64,000 bases of DNA from the NCBI RefSeq assembly GCF_030656345.1, contig NZ_JAUSNR010000010.1:310001-374000 (forward strand), read 5' to 3'. Source of the stretch: Pseudotabrizicola sp. GTDB lineage: Bacteria > Pseudomonadota > Alphaproteobacteria > Rhodobacterales > Rhodobacteraceae. Within the stretch, counting starts at the first letter, position 1. Every line of letters begins with the position of its first letter. Position numbers and translations under genes: made by a program. Below the pieces are notes generated by a model that was given only the letters and a program-made list of their open reading frames with translations, had not been told where the DNA came from and ran no database searches. Shown one piece after another: positions 56,637 to 64,000 of this stretch.

Positions 56637-57676
56637 TCACTGGGTCACAGGTGCCATGTTGACGGCACCGGTCACGCTGGCCTGATACTCTTTCATGTTG
56701 GCTTCCGGCAGCGGGGTCATGCCGCGCTCGGCCAGATAGCCACCAGCCTGCAGGGCGGCATCCGACATGTATTCGTCGATGAATTCCTGAAGGTTCGGGA
56801 TCACGCCGCGGTGGGCGTTCTTGACGTAGAAGTACAGCGGACGCGACACTTCGTAGTCGTAGGCGGCGATGGTGTCGAAGTTTGGCTCGATGCCGTCGAA
56901 CTTCACGCCTTTCAGCTTGTCGTTGTTCTCATACAGGAACGAATAGCCGAAGATGCCCATTGCGTTCGGGTTGGCTTCAATTTGCTGAACGATCAGGTTG
57001 TCATTTTCGCCGGCTTCGATGAACGGGCCATCGGTGCGCATGCGCGAGCAGTTTTCGGTGACCCAGGCCGAGTCAAAGCCGCCGGCTTTCACGAAGTCCA
57101 GCTGCTTGCAACCTTTGTGCATCGCGATTTCGACCCAGGCGTCGCGGGTGCCCGAGGTGGGTGGCGGGCCATAAACGGTGATCGGGGTGGCCGGGAACGC
57201 CGGGTTCACTTCGCTCCACATCGTGTACGGGTTGTCTTTCCACTCGCCGTCAACCGGAACCTGAGCAGCTAGAGCCATATACATTTCGCCCAGCGTCATA
57301 TCCCAGTCAAAGGTGTTGGCGCGCGAGACTGACATCGACAGGCCGTCGTTGCCGATCAGGGCTTCGGAGATATCGGTCACGCCGTTCGAGACGCACAGAT
57401 CGTATTCCGACTTTTTGATGGCGCGCGAAGCGCCGGTGATGTCGGGATGGGCTTCGCCGATGCCGCCGCAGAAGGCCTGAAAGCCGCCGCCGGTGCCGAC
57501 CGATTCAACGATCGGAGCCGGAGCGCCGGTCTGGTTGGCGAATTCTTCGGCCACAGCCTGCGAATAAGGGAACACGGTCGACGAGCCGGTGACGCGGATC
57601 TGGTCGCGGGCAGAAGCGACGGTCGCGGAAGCGGCGATCAGCGCAAGCCCGAAACGGTGATGTGAGTGAGTTTCAT
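56637..57676 (-). CDS. pstS: Phosphate-binding protein PstS with apparent frameshift in the signal peptide
   Basis: Periplasmic phosphate binder of the Pst transporter. The mature part (RDQIRVTGSSTVFPYSQ onward) is intact to the stop. The only well-placed start is the ATG at 57676, with AGGAG four bases away, but it reads MKLTHITVSG then stops after 12 codons. The mature frame continues as LALIAASATVASA. Restoring one base near 57646-57650 gives a normal 23-residue signal peptide and 346 residues in all. This may be a real mutation or a sequencing/assembly error; the former would leave the protein unexported or unmade. A reading frame continuing to 58778 is chance. Confidence 0.85.
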
Positions 57677-57759
57677 GTGACTCTCCTGAATGTCTCGTGG
57701 CCCTTCTAGATGGCCTGACCCGGCCATAGGGTGACTGCGTGACATTCATATTTCGGTAT

Positions 57760-57778
57760 TGTGAAACTACGGTGACAG
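57760..57778 (-). promoter_or_regulatory. Candidate Pho box upstream of pstS
   Basis: On the minus strand CTGTCAC-CGTAG-TTTCACA: two related half-sites with 11-base spacing, the PhoB operator pattern, about 85-100 bases before the pstS start. It predicts induction at low phosphate. Only the first half-site matches well. Confidence 0.6.
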
Positions 57779-57934
57779 TCTCTGTCCGGTGGTCTTGCAA
57801 AGCCGCCCGGATGCGGCAGCGCTTGTCCCGGAACCGTCCAGGCGGCCCGGCGGCGTCCGGCGATCCGTCCAGCCGGGTCGGAAAGCCCCCCTGAAACGCA
57901 ACGGTGTGACCGGCAATGACGCATGCGCCCCGAG

Positions 57935-58963
57935 TCAGGACGGCGGCTCGCCCAGCGTATGCTCGACCCAAAGTTTTTGCACGGCGACCATCGCCACAAT
58001 CGTCAGGGGGGCGGCCAGGATCAACCCGGCCACGCCAAAGATCAGGGTCAGAACAACCTGCACCGCGATCAGCAGCGCCGGTGCAAGGTTGACTGCCCGT
58101 TGCTGGATCAGCGGCGTCAGGATTTCGCCCTCTATGGTCTGGATCACGATATAGCCGCCCAGCACGATCGCCCCGGTCACCGCGCCCTCGGCAAAGCCCA
58201 CCGCCACGATGGGCACCGTGGCAATCAGGGGGCCGATGAAGGGCACGACAGCCAGAAGCGCCGTCAGCACCGCAAGCGCAAGCCACAGCTCGATGCCCAG
58301 AAGGAACAGCCCCAGCCCCACCGTCACCCCCAGCATCACCATCGCCACGACCTGCCCCAGAAACCACCAGCGCAGGGCCAGCGCGATGGCGGAAAGGGTT
58401 TCCTGCACCACGGGGCGCCGGGCCGGCGGCACCAGAATGACGGCGCCCCTGCGATACAGCCCCGGGTTTGCCACCAGAAACAGCGTGAGGATGATGATAA
58501 GGCTCAGGCTGCTGACCGCGCCGACCGCGCCCATGCCCCATGTCATGACCGTTCCGGCCAGATCGCCCATCGAACCGGCAAGGCCCGCGCTCTCTGCATC
58601 GATGTTTTCCACCACCTCCATCGCGCCCAGATCGTCCACCCAGCGGTGCAGGCGTTGTGCCAGATCGCCGACCTTGTCGCCCACCTGCCGCATTTGCCGG
58701 AACAGGCTGACGGCGGACAGACCCAACGCGCCAAGGATGAACGCGGTGATCCCCAGACAGACCCCGGTAACCGCCCAACCGCGCGGCAGGCGCGTCCAGT
58801 CCGAGACCACGCGTCCCAGCCCGTCAAGCCCCACCGCAAGCAGCACCGCGGCAAAGATCAGCAGCAGCACATTCCCCAGCAGGTAGACCAGCAGCAGCAG
58901 CCCCGCCGTCAGAAGGATCGTGTCGGTCCTGATCCGGTGACCGGGGTGCCTGTCGCGGTCCAT
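57935..58963 (-). CDS. AI-2E family transporter (PerM-like)
   Basis: A 342-residue membrane protein with about eight helices, first at TILLTAGLLLLVYLLGNVLLLIFAAVLL; the DUF20-type core ALLAVVPFIGPLIATVPIVAVGF is clear. The family includes TqsA (AI-2 export) and PerM permeases, and specificity is not predictable. The start at 58963 is preferred to a GTG 21 bases upstream. It follows dapA on the same strand, and a hairpin lies between. Confidence 0.88.
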   Translation of the reverse strand: MDRDRHPGHRIRTDTILLTAGLLLLVYLLGNVLLLIFAAVLLAVGLDGLGRVVSDWTRLPRGWAVTGVCLGITAFILGALGLSAVSLFRQMRQVGDKVGDLAQRLHRWVDDLGAMEVVENIDAESAGLAGSMGDLAGTVMTWGMGAVGAVSSLSLIIILTLFLVANPGLYRRGAVILVPPARRPVVQETLSAIALALRWWFLGQVVAMVMLGVTVGLGLFLLGIELWLALAVLTALLAVVPFIGPLIATVPIVAVGFAEGAVTGAIVLGGYIVIQTIEGEILTPLIQQRAVNLAPALLIAVQVVLTLIFGVAGLILAAPLTIVAMVAVQKLWVEHTLGEPPS

Positions 58964-59015
58964 GTCTGTGCATCCCCCTGCCACGCGCTTTTTACCGAAA
59001 GCTGACAGGTAACGC

Positions 59016-59031
59016 CCCGGCCCCTGCCGGG
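59016..59031 (-). terminator. GC hairpin after the dapA-like gene
   Basis: CCCGGC and GCCGGG around CCCT; no T-run. Weak candidate for the end of the operon. Confidence 0.35.
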
Positions 59032-59105
59032 TTCCGCAGGGACCGCGCTTGTGACAGGTCGGTCGCAGGACTGCGCCGCCCGAACTGGGGCCTCAGGTGG
59101 TGCTT

Positions 59106-60005
59106 CTACAGCCCCGTCGCACCCGCATTCAGAATGGCATTGCGAAGACTGGCATCCCCCGCTGGCGACAGGGGGACAAGGGGAAGGCGCACATGGTCGC
59201 CCATCAGACCAGAGAAGGAGAGCGCGCGTTTGACCGGGCTGGGGCTGCTTTCGATAAACATCGCAGCCGCCAGCGGCGACAGGCGTTCGTGCAGCGTCAG
59301 GGCATCTGCCCAACGCCCCTCGCTCCAGGCGGTATAAAGCGCAACCACCTCTTTGGGCGCATAGTTGGAAAGCACCGAAGTCAGCCCCACCGCACCAAGC
59401 GCAAAGAATGGCAGCGCAAGCCCGTCATCGCCGCAATGAACGGCAAGCCCGGCACCGCAGGCGGCACGCAGAGCGGTGACGCGGGCAGGATCACCGCCAG
59501 CCTCTTTGAGTGCCACGATGTTCTGATATGTCCGGGCCAGATGTGACGCGGTCTGCGCCTCGATGGCAACCCCGGTGCGACCGGGGACAGAGTACAGCAT
59601 CAGATCCAGAGATGTCGCCTCGGCGACGGCTGAGAAGTGGGCGATCAGACCGTCCTGCGTCGGCTTGTTGTAATAGGGCGTGATCAGAAGCGCGCCATGC
59701 GCGCCAGCGTCAGCCGCTTTCCGGGTGGCTGCAACCGTCTTTTTCGTCACATTGCTGCCAGTTCCGGCCAGCACATAGCAAAGGTTTCCCGCACGTTTGA
59801 CGGTATGGGCGATCACGGCCAGCGCTTCGTCTTCGTCCAGCGTCGCCGCTTCGCCTGTGGTGCCCACGGGCACGAGGCCGACAATCCCGGCCTCGAGCTG
59901 TTGATCGATCAGGCGGTCGTAGGCCGACCAGTCTATGCTGCCGCCTTCGGTGAACGGGGTGACAAGGGCGGTGAAAACACCGTTGAACGGGGTGGATCGG
60001 GTCAT
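59106..60005 (-). CDS. dapA: DapA/DHDPS-family lyase
   Basis: A 299-residue TIM-barrel of the N-acetylneuraminate lyase/DHDPS family. Residues of true DHDPS are all present: T49/T50 in VGTTGE, Y112, Y138 in LMLYS, R143 in VPGRTG (equivalent of R138 of the E. coli enzyme) and the Schiff-base K167 in ALKEAGG. AAAGGAC lies seven bases before the ATG. True DapA is one reading, but it sits at the end of a catabolic-looking operon, so a lyase or deaminase of a cyclic imine is another. The conserved Arg argues against the usual LhpC pyrroline deaminase. Confidence 0.85.
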   Translation of the reverse strand: MTRSTPFNGVFTALVTPFTEGGSIDWSAYDRLIDQQLEAGIVGLVPVGTTGEAATLDEDEALAVIAHTVKRAGNLCYVLAGTGSNVTKKTVAATRKAADAGAHGALLITPYYNKPTQDGLIAHFSAVAEATSLDLMLYSVPGRTGVAIEAQTASHLARTYQNIVALKEAGGDPARVTALRAACGAGLAVHCGDDGLALPFFALGAVGLTSVLSNYAPKEVVALYTAWSEGRWADALTLHERLSPLAAAMFIESSPSPVKRALSFSGLMGDHVRLPLVPLSPAGDASLRNAILNAGATGL

Positions 60006-60016
60006 TGGATGTCCTT

Positions 60017-60679
60017 TCAGGATATGTCGGCGGGCGTGTAGGCACCGTTTGCCTGAGCGCAGAGCCAGCGGGCAGCCACCAGCGCACCGGCTGCATAGGC
60101 TGCCCGACTGCCCACTTTCAGGGTCAGCGAGATTTCGGCAACGCCCAGATCCAGGCGAATGGTGTTGATGCCGGGCGTGTCGCCCAGGCGGTTGATCTGC
60201 GTGGCGACGGTGCGGCCGTTTGCAGCAAGGTCCGCAATCAGGCCTTGCGTCGTGCCAGAGGCGACAGGCTTCTTGGCTATGTTGTAGGTTTCCTCGACGG
60301 TCAGATCCGCCCCGGACAGATCCGCGGCAAGCTGCAAGCCGCAGCGACGAAAGGCTTCGAACCCGAGTGTGAAGTTCGCACCGACAAGGATGGGCCTGCG
60401 CGCGCCCTCTGCCCGAAGCCGTGCGGTCTGATCGGCAGAAAAACCCGTGGTGCCGATCACGAGAGGCAAGGGGCACCCTGCCAGCGCGTCCAGCAGATCC
60501 ATCGTTGCGCAAGGCGACGAAAAATCGACCAGAACATCGGCATCAAACCCGGCTGCAGCCAGTGTCGTGCCGGTCCGGCCTGAAATTGCCCCGGCCAGCG
60601 ACAGATCGCGGGCAGCTGTGATCTGCGCGACCAGTTCGCGCCCGACCTTGCCACCGGCCCCAAGAACCGCGACCCGCAT
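60017..60679 (-). CDS. DapB-like reductase, short, catalytic His motif lost
   Basis: A 220-residue Rossmann-fold protein (GAGGKVGRE at 7-15; IGTTGF; VGANFTLG) of the dihydrodipicolinate reductase family, shorter than the usual about 270. Where DapB has E-[AG]-H-H-R-H-K then PSGT, this reads E130-T-Y-N-I-A-K136 then ASGT: the two His are replaced and the Lys is kept. The SGT phosphate/substrate loop is present. It is therefore probably an NAD(P)H reductase for a different substrate, or a degenerate DapB. It overlaps the aldehyde dehydrogenase gene upstream (ATGA). Confidence 0.75.
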   Translation of the reverse strand: MRVAVLGAGGKVGRELVAQITAARDLSLAGAISGRTGTTLAAAGFDADVLVDFSSPCATMDLLDALAGCPLPLVIGTTGFSADQTARLRAEGARRPILVGANFTLGFEAFRRCGLQLAADLSGADLTVEETYNIAKKPVASGTTQGLIADLAANGRTVATQINRLGDTPGINTIRLDLGVAEISLTLKVGSRAAYAAGALVAARWLCAQANGAYTPADIS

Positions 60680-62076
60680 CAGTCGATCACGACACGGGTT
60701 TCGGACATCTCGCGCATTGCGATGCGAACGCCTTCGCGACCCAGACCCGATCGTTTGATGCCCCCGAAGGGCACATGTTCGGCGCGGAAATCAGGGCCTT
60801 CGTTCACCATGATACCGCCGACCTGAAGCCCCCGCGTCAGCTTGCGGATCGCGGCGTGATCATTGCTGAAGATCCCGGCCTGCAGCCCGTATTCGCAACT
60901 GTTTACCTCGGCCATCGCCGCATCAAGATCCGAGAAGGGCCGCAGCGCCAGAACCGGGCCAAAGGTTTCTTCGGCCACCAGCTTCATGTCCGGCAGAACC
61001 TTTGCAACAACGGTGGGAGCGATCAGATTGCCCTCGGCTGTGCCGCCGGTCAGCACCCGCGCACCCATCGCCTGTGCCTGACCAAGCCGCGCCAGAATTT
61101 CATTCTTTGCTGCCGCGTCAATCACCGGGCCCATCTGGGTGGCGCTGTCGGAAGGATCGCCAAAGTGATGCGCTGCAACCTTGGCCAGCAGCCGTTCGGT
61201 AAAGCTCTTTTCGATATCGGCGTGCAGATACAGCTTCTTGACCGCCGCACAGCTTTGACCTGCAATCTCGAAGCGATGGCCGACCGCAGTTTCGACAGCG
61301 GCATCCAAATCTGCATCTGACAAGACAAACAACGGGTCATTGCCGCCCAGTTCCATCAGGCAGCGCACCAGACCACTTGCGCGTTTCAGCGCAAGACCTG
61401 CATCCGGGCCGCCGGTAAAGGACAGCAGGTCAATCCGGGCCTGAGCCAGCGTCAGCGCAGCCTCTGCGCCTCCGTGGATGATCTGCACCAGATCCTGCGG
61501 GAAACCCGCCTCGACCGTCAGCCGGACCAGCATGTCGGCCGCCAGCGGTGCCTTTGGCGAGGGCTTCACCACCACGGCATTGCCCGCACCAATCGCTGGC
61601 CCAAGTTTGTGGCACAACAGGTTGATCGGATAGTTGAACGGCGTGATTGCGGCGACAACGCCCGTTGGCGCGTAGGTGACCACAGCCTGCCGGTCGACGC
61701 CGCCCGAGACGATGGCGCAATGCATGACTTCGCCGTCCAGAAAGGTGGCAGCGTCGCCTGACAGCCGCAGGGTATTCTGCGCCCGGCGGATTTCGTTGCG
61801 CGCCTCTGTGATGGTCTTGCCCATCTCTGCGCAAACCATCTGCGCAAGGTCCTCGGCATCACGGGCCACCAGATCAGCAAGCCGGTTCAGCAAGGCGCGG
61901 CGTTGATATGGGGCCGAGATGCGGAACTCTGCGGCGGCGGCCCGGGCGCGCGCGACCCTGACATGAATTTCGGCAGGCGGGGTGGCAGGCAATTGGCCCA
62001 CCACTGCGCCGGAAAACGGGTTGCGAATGTCAAAGCAGTCTGCCTTCACGCTGCGCAGAGGGGTGGCAAGGGTCAT
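60679..62076 (-). CDS. NAD(P)-dependent aldehyde dehydrogenase
   Basis: A 465-residue aldehyde dehydrogenase with catalytic Cys276 in AGQSCAAVKK, Glu242 in LMELGGNDP and Asn148 in PFNYP. The block MELGGNDP is near that of phosphonoacetaldehyde and lactaldehyde dehydrogenases. In this operon it could oxidise a semialdehyde product of the dehydrogenase/lyase steps. It overlaps the FAD subunit upstream and the DapB-like gene downstream, each by four bases. Confidence 0.92.
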   Translation of the reverse strand: MTLATPLRSVKADCFDIRNPFSGAVVGQLPATPPAEIHVRVARARAAAAEFRISAPYQRRALLNRLADLVARDAEDLAQMVCAEMGKTITEARNEIRRAQNTLRLSGDAATFLDGEVMHCAIVSGGVDRQAVVTYAPTGVVAAITPFNYPINLLCHKLGPAIGAGNAVVVKPSPKAPLAADMLVRLTVEAGFPQDLVQIIHGGAEAALTLAQARIDLLSFTGGPDAGLALKRASGLVRCLMELGGNDPLFVLSDADLDAAVETAVGHRFEIAGQSCAAVKKLYLHADIEKSFTERLLAKVAAHHFGDPSDSATQMGPVIDAAAKNEILARLGQAQAMGARVLTGGTAEGNLIAPTVVAKVLPDMKLVAEETFGPVLALRPFSDLDAAMAEVNSCEYGLQAGIFSNDHAAIRKLTRGLQVGGIMVNEGPDFRAEHVPFGGIKRSGLGREGVRIAMREMSETRVVID

Positions 62077-63350
62077 CGGTCATCTCCTGATGTCTGGTCG
62101 GTTGCGGCCAGAATGTCCGCAACGGCAATGGGTCGGGCGGGCCATCGCGGCGCGCCGATCCCGGATGAAACGGCTTGCGGATCAATCATCCGCGCAACCC
62201 AGTCGGCGCAGAACCGGCCCTGACACGGCCCCATGGCAAAGCGCCCGTCGAGCCGGAGTTGTCTTGCCCGTGGTGCCGGTCCAAGGGCGCGCAGATCATC
62301 GACGGTGCGCCCTTCGCAGCGACACAGCACGGTGTCGCCCGGCAAGTCCGACAGGCGCGCCAGGCTGTCGCTGGCATAGATCCGCGCAAGCCGGGTCTGG
62401 GCCGCGCGCTGCCGGCCGATCTCTGGGTCCTCTGCGGGCTCCGGTCGGCCCAGCAGTTTTGCCGCCAGAGCCCGCCCCTGCCCCCGTCCGTCCGCGACTG
62501 CAGCCTGCGCCCCCAGCGCCTCCCGGCAATCACCGACACGGATCACCGGCAGCATTGCACAGGGCGGCAGGCCAATGTCATTGGACCGTATCCCGTCGTG
62601 CAGCCCGACACGATCTGCGGTGAACTGCCTGGGGCCGCGCCGGCTGTCGACGCTGATCTGCAACGCCCCATCCTGAACGCAGATCTGGCTGACATGCGCC
62701 CCCGTCAGGACCGGCACCCCGGAACGCCAAAGCCGGGACAGATAGCGGCACGCTTCGGCCAGATAGCCGGGCGGCAGGCAAAGCGACTGCAGCGGGTGCG
62801 CAAACGGCGATGCGGCCTCGATGACGGCAACGGGCGGATTGCCCAGCCTTGTCATCTCTGCCGCCAAAGCCAGCAGCAGCGGCCCTGATCCGGCCAGCAG
62901 AACCCGGCCTTCCGGCGGTTTTCCCTCGATTTTCATGCGGATCTGAAGACTGCCCACCGTTTCCACACCCGCAAGGGTCCAGCCGGGTCGGGGCTGAACC
63001 GACTCGCGCGCGCCAAGGGCAAGAACAAGCGCACGGGGGCGGAGAAGACAGGTTTTCTCTCCGCTGAGAAAAACCGTTCCGGTGTGATCAAGCCCGCCGA
63101 ATTTGGTGGACGTGCTGATTGTTATCCGGCCCTTTTGTGCATTGAACGCCGTCATGACGGTCTGCCAACGTTTCTTAGGGGCACCCACAGCGATGGATTC
63201 GACGCCCGGCATCGGCTGACGAAACACCGCGCCGCCCAGTGTCGGGGCCTGATCGACCACCAGAACAGACACTCCGGCACGGGCCAGTTCGGTGGCCGCT
63301 GTCAGACCTGCGGGCCCCGCCCCGACAACAAGCACTGGAGAGTCAGACAT
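62073..63350 (-). CDS. FAD-dependent oxidoreductase subunit with BFD-like [2Fe-2S] tail
   Basis: A 425-residue pyridine-nucleotide-disulfide-type flavoprotein: VLVVGAGPAGLTAATELARAG at the N-terminus, a second Rossmann motif in the middle, and a C-terminal BFD-like iron-sulfur region with VLCRCEG and GPCQGRFC. This matches the alpha subunit of octopine/nopaline oxidases, hydrogen cyanide synthase HcnB and D-hydroxyproline dehydrogenase. It overlaps the small [2Fe-2S] gene by eight bases, forming the usual alpha-gamma-beta order with the gene at the window end. Confidence 0.9.
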   Translation of the reverse strand: MSDSPVLVVGAGPAGLTAATELARAGVSVLVVDQAPTLGGAVFRQPMPGVESIAVGAPKKRWQTVMTAFNAQKGRITISTSTKFGGLDHTGTVFLSGEKTCLLRPRALVLALGARESVQPRPGWTLAGVETVGSLQIRMKIEGKPPEGRVLLAGSGPLLLALAAEMTRLGNPPVAVIEAASPFAHPLQSLCLPPGYLAEACRYLSRLWRSGVPVLTGAHVSQICVQDGALQISVDSRRGPRQFTADRVGLHDGIRSNDIGLPPCAMLPVIRVGDCREALGAQAAVADGRGQGRALAAKLLGRPEPAEDPEIGRQRAAQTRLARIYASDSLARLSDLPGDTVLCRCEGRTVDDLRALGPAPRARQLRLDGRFAMGPCQGRFCADWVARMIDPQAVSSGIGAPRWPARPIAVADILAATDQTSGDDR

Positions 63351-63597
63351 CTGTCGCTCCGGTCTCTGAGGTCAGGTTCAGGCCAGCGCGGGCTGGCAAA
63401 AGACAGGCCTCGGTCAGGTGCCCGTTGGCGCGGATCAGGCAGCTCTGACACAGACCGATGCCACAAAAAACCGATCTGCTCTGCCCCGTGGGTCCGGTGC
63501 CAAAAGAGACGATACCGTGCCGCATCAAGGCATTGGCAACCGAGTCGCCTGCAAGAAAGGGAACCGGAACGCCATTCCACACCATCGCACCCTTCAT
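63343..63597 (-). CDS. Small (2Fe-2S) subunit of amino/imino-acid dehydrogenase
   Basis: An 84-residue Fer2-type protein with the cysteine pattern FCGIGLCQSCL and a later Cys in TEACLLPARAG. This is the gamma subunit of heterotrimeric dehydrogenases (HcnA, LhpF type) and carries electrons between the FAD subunits. It overlaps both neighbours (ATGA at 63594-63597; eight bases at 63343-63350), so it is translated together with them. Confidence 0.92.
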   Translation of the reverse strand: MKGAMVWNGVPVPFLAGDSVANALMRHGIVSFGTGPTGQSRSVFCGIGLCQSCLIRANGHLTEACLLPARAGLNLTSETGATDV

Positions 63598-64000
63598 GCC
63601 CGCACCTCTCTGGCAATCGAGAAGAATCTGTCGGGCGACAGCATGGCCAGATCGGCGGCAAGCGCCTCGGTCGGGGCAAGACCGCGGACCATACGGGCCA
63701 CTTCATGACCAACCAGCGCCGACAGACAAATGCCGTCACCTTCAAACCCCGTAGCAAAGGTGATCCGCGGATCACCCGAACGGCAGCCGACGATGGGCAG
63801 GTTGTCAGAAACCGCGGCGCGGACCCCGGCAAAGGCCCGGATCACCCGACGCTCGGACAAGGCCGGAAAAGCCCCTGCCGCCCGGCGCATGAGCTGACAC
63901 AAGGTGGCGAAATCGACCCGGTGCGGATCGGCATGGTTTTCACGGCTTGACCCGACCAGAAACTGCCCGGTGCGCAACGGGTCTATGACCACCGGCGGCA
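63594..64000 (-). CDS. DAO-family FAD dehydrogenase subunit (5' end beyond window)
   Basis: The C-terminal part (at least 134 residues) of a DadA-like D-amino-acid oxidase fold: TGQFLVGSSRE, IRAFAGVRAAVSDNLPIVG and the FAD-binding ATGFEGDGICLS. The frame stays open to the right edge; a GTG at 63992 is an internal codon, not the start. It should be the beta, substrate-oxidising subunit of the heterotrimer. Substrate (D-hydroxyproline, D-proline or a related imino acid, opine or amino acid) cannot be told from the visible part. Confidence 0.88.
   Translation of the reverse strand, partial: PPVVIDPLRTGQFLVGSSRENHADPHRVDFATLCQLMRRAAGAFPALSERRVIRAFAGVRAAVSDNLPIVGCRSGDPRITFATGFEGDGICLSALVGHEVARMVRGLAPTEALAADLAMLSPDRFFSIAREVRA

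Noticed and set aside
56637..58778. A 713-codon minus-strand reading frame containing PstS
   Set aside because: Only the last about 340 codons match PstS; the rest is antisense to the AI-2E gene and low in similarity to any protein. The PstS start is the ATG at 57676 with a frameshift.
59106..64000. A plain D-hydroxyproline catabolic operon
   Set aside because: The dehydrogenase and aldehyde dehydrogenase fit, but the DapA keeps the DHDPS arginine and the DapB-like gene has no place in that pathway; kept open but not called.
1..64000. tRNA, rRNA, CRISPR, insertion sequences or prophage
   Set aside because: No cloverleaf-like sequence, repeat-spacer array, transposase or phage gene was found on reading both strands; small RNA genes could still be missed.

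Overview
The window is about 64 kb of ordinary chromosome from an alphaproteobacterium of the Rhodobacteraceae (Rhodobacter/Paracoccus-like). GC content is high. The family is suggested by the gene order ctaC-ctaB-orf-ctaG, the trpGDC-moaC-moeA-lexA run, a LexA box of the alphaproteobacterial type (GAAC-N7-GAAC), and a PHA locus with CTGC-N3-GCAG PhaR sites. I see no rRNA, tRNA, insertion sequence, prophage or CRISPR array. The exact genus cannot be named from sequence reading alone.

Layout. 1-2632 (minus): cytochrome c oxidase genes ctaC, ctaB, a 66-residue protein and the start of ctaG. 2816-6288: tldD, a small membrane protein, and a Pro/Ala-rich YibQ-like protein. 6426-11341 (plus): tryptophan branch genes trpG-trpD-trpC joined to moaC-moeA, then lexA. 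11480-16444: comEC (minus), gltX and gltA (plus). 16624-23723: a DUF2235 hydrolase, an orphan CoxL-like molybdenum hydroxylase large subunit, an ornithine/lysine decarboxylase with a structured leader and a divergent Lrp regulator, then HxlR, DUF1428 and VOC genes. 23802-33012: valS, a HisC-like aminotransferase, DUF4177, gatB, a lytic transglycosylase lipoprotein, a TerB-like protein and a PhnD-like protein. 33113-41336: a polar amino acid/amine ABC transporter followed by two glutamine-synthetase-like enzymes, a class I amidotransferase and an FAD oxidase, which resembles a gamma-glutamylation (Puu-type) amine pathway. 41426-49142: DegT aminotransferase, LysR, then the PHA locus (phaR, phaP, phaC, phaZ) and a hydrolase. 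49252-53612: a second hydrolase, thrS, cspA, an ArsC/Spx-like protein and DUF2177. 53861-57676 (minus): pstS-pstC-pstA. 57935-64000 (minus): an AI-2E family permease, then an overlapping operon of a DAO-type dehydrogenase, a [2Fe-2S] protein, a BFD-containing FAD subunit, an aldehyde dehydrogenase, a DapB-like reductase and a DapA-like lyase.

The parts most worth a second look are these. The 59-64 kb operon pairs a three-subunit amino/imino-acid dehydrogenase with an aldehyde dehydrogenase, a DapA-like protein that keeps all catalytic residues, and a short DapB-like protein lacking the usual histidine pair. This combination is not a textbook pathway. The pst locus has no pstB or phoU next to it, and pstS carries an apparent one-base deletion inside its signal peptide. 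The 33-41 kb transporter/amine operon has a stem-loop at several gene junctions, a short upstream reading frame that overlaps the first glutamine-synthetase start, and a shared 11-bp motif. The phaP promoter has two PhaR palindromes, and the decarboxylase leader has an inverted repeat that might belong to a leader RNA.
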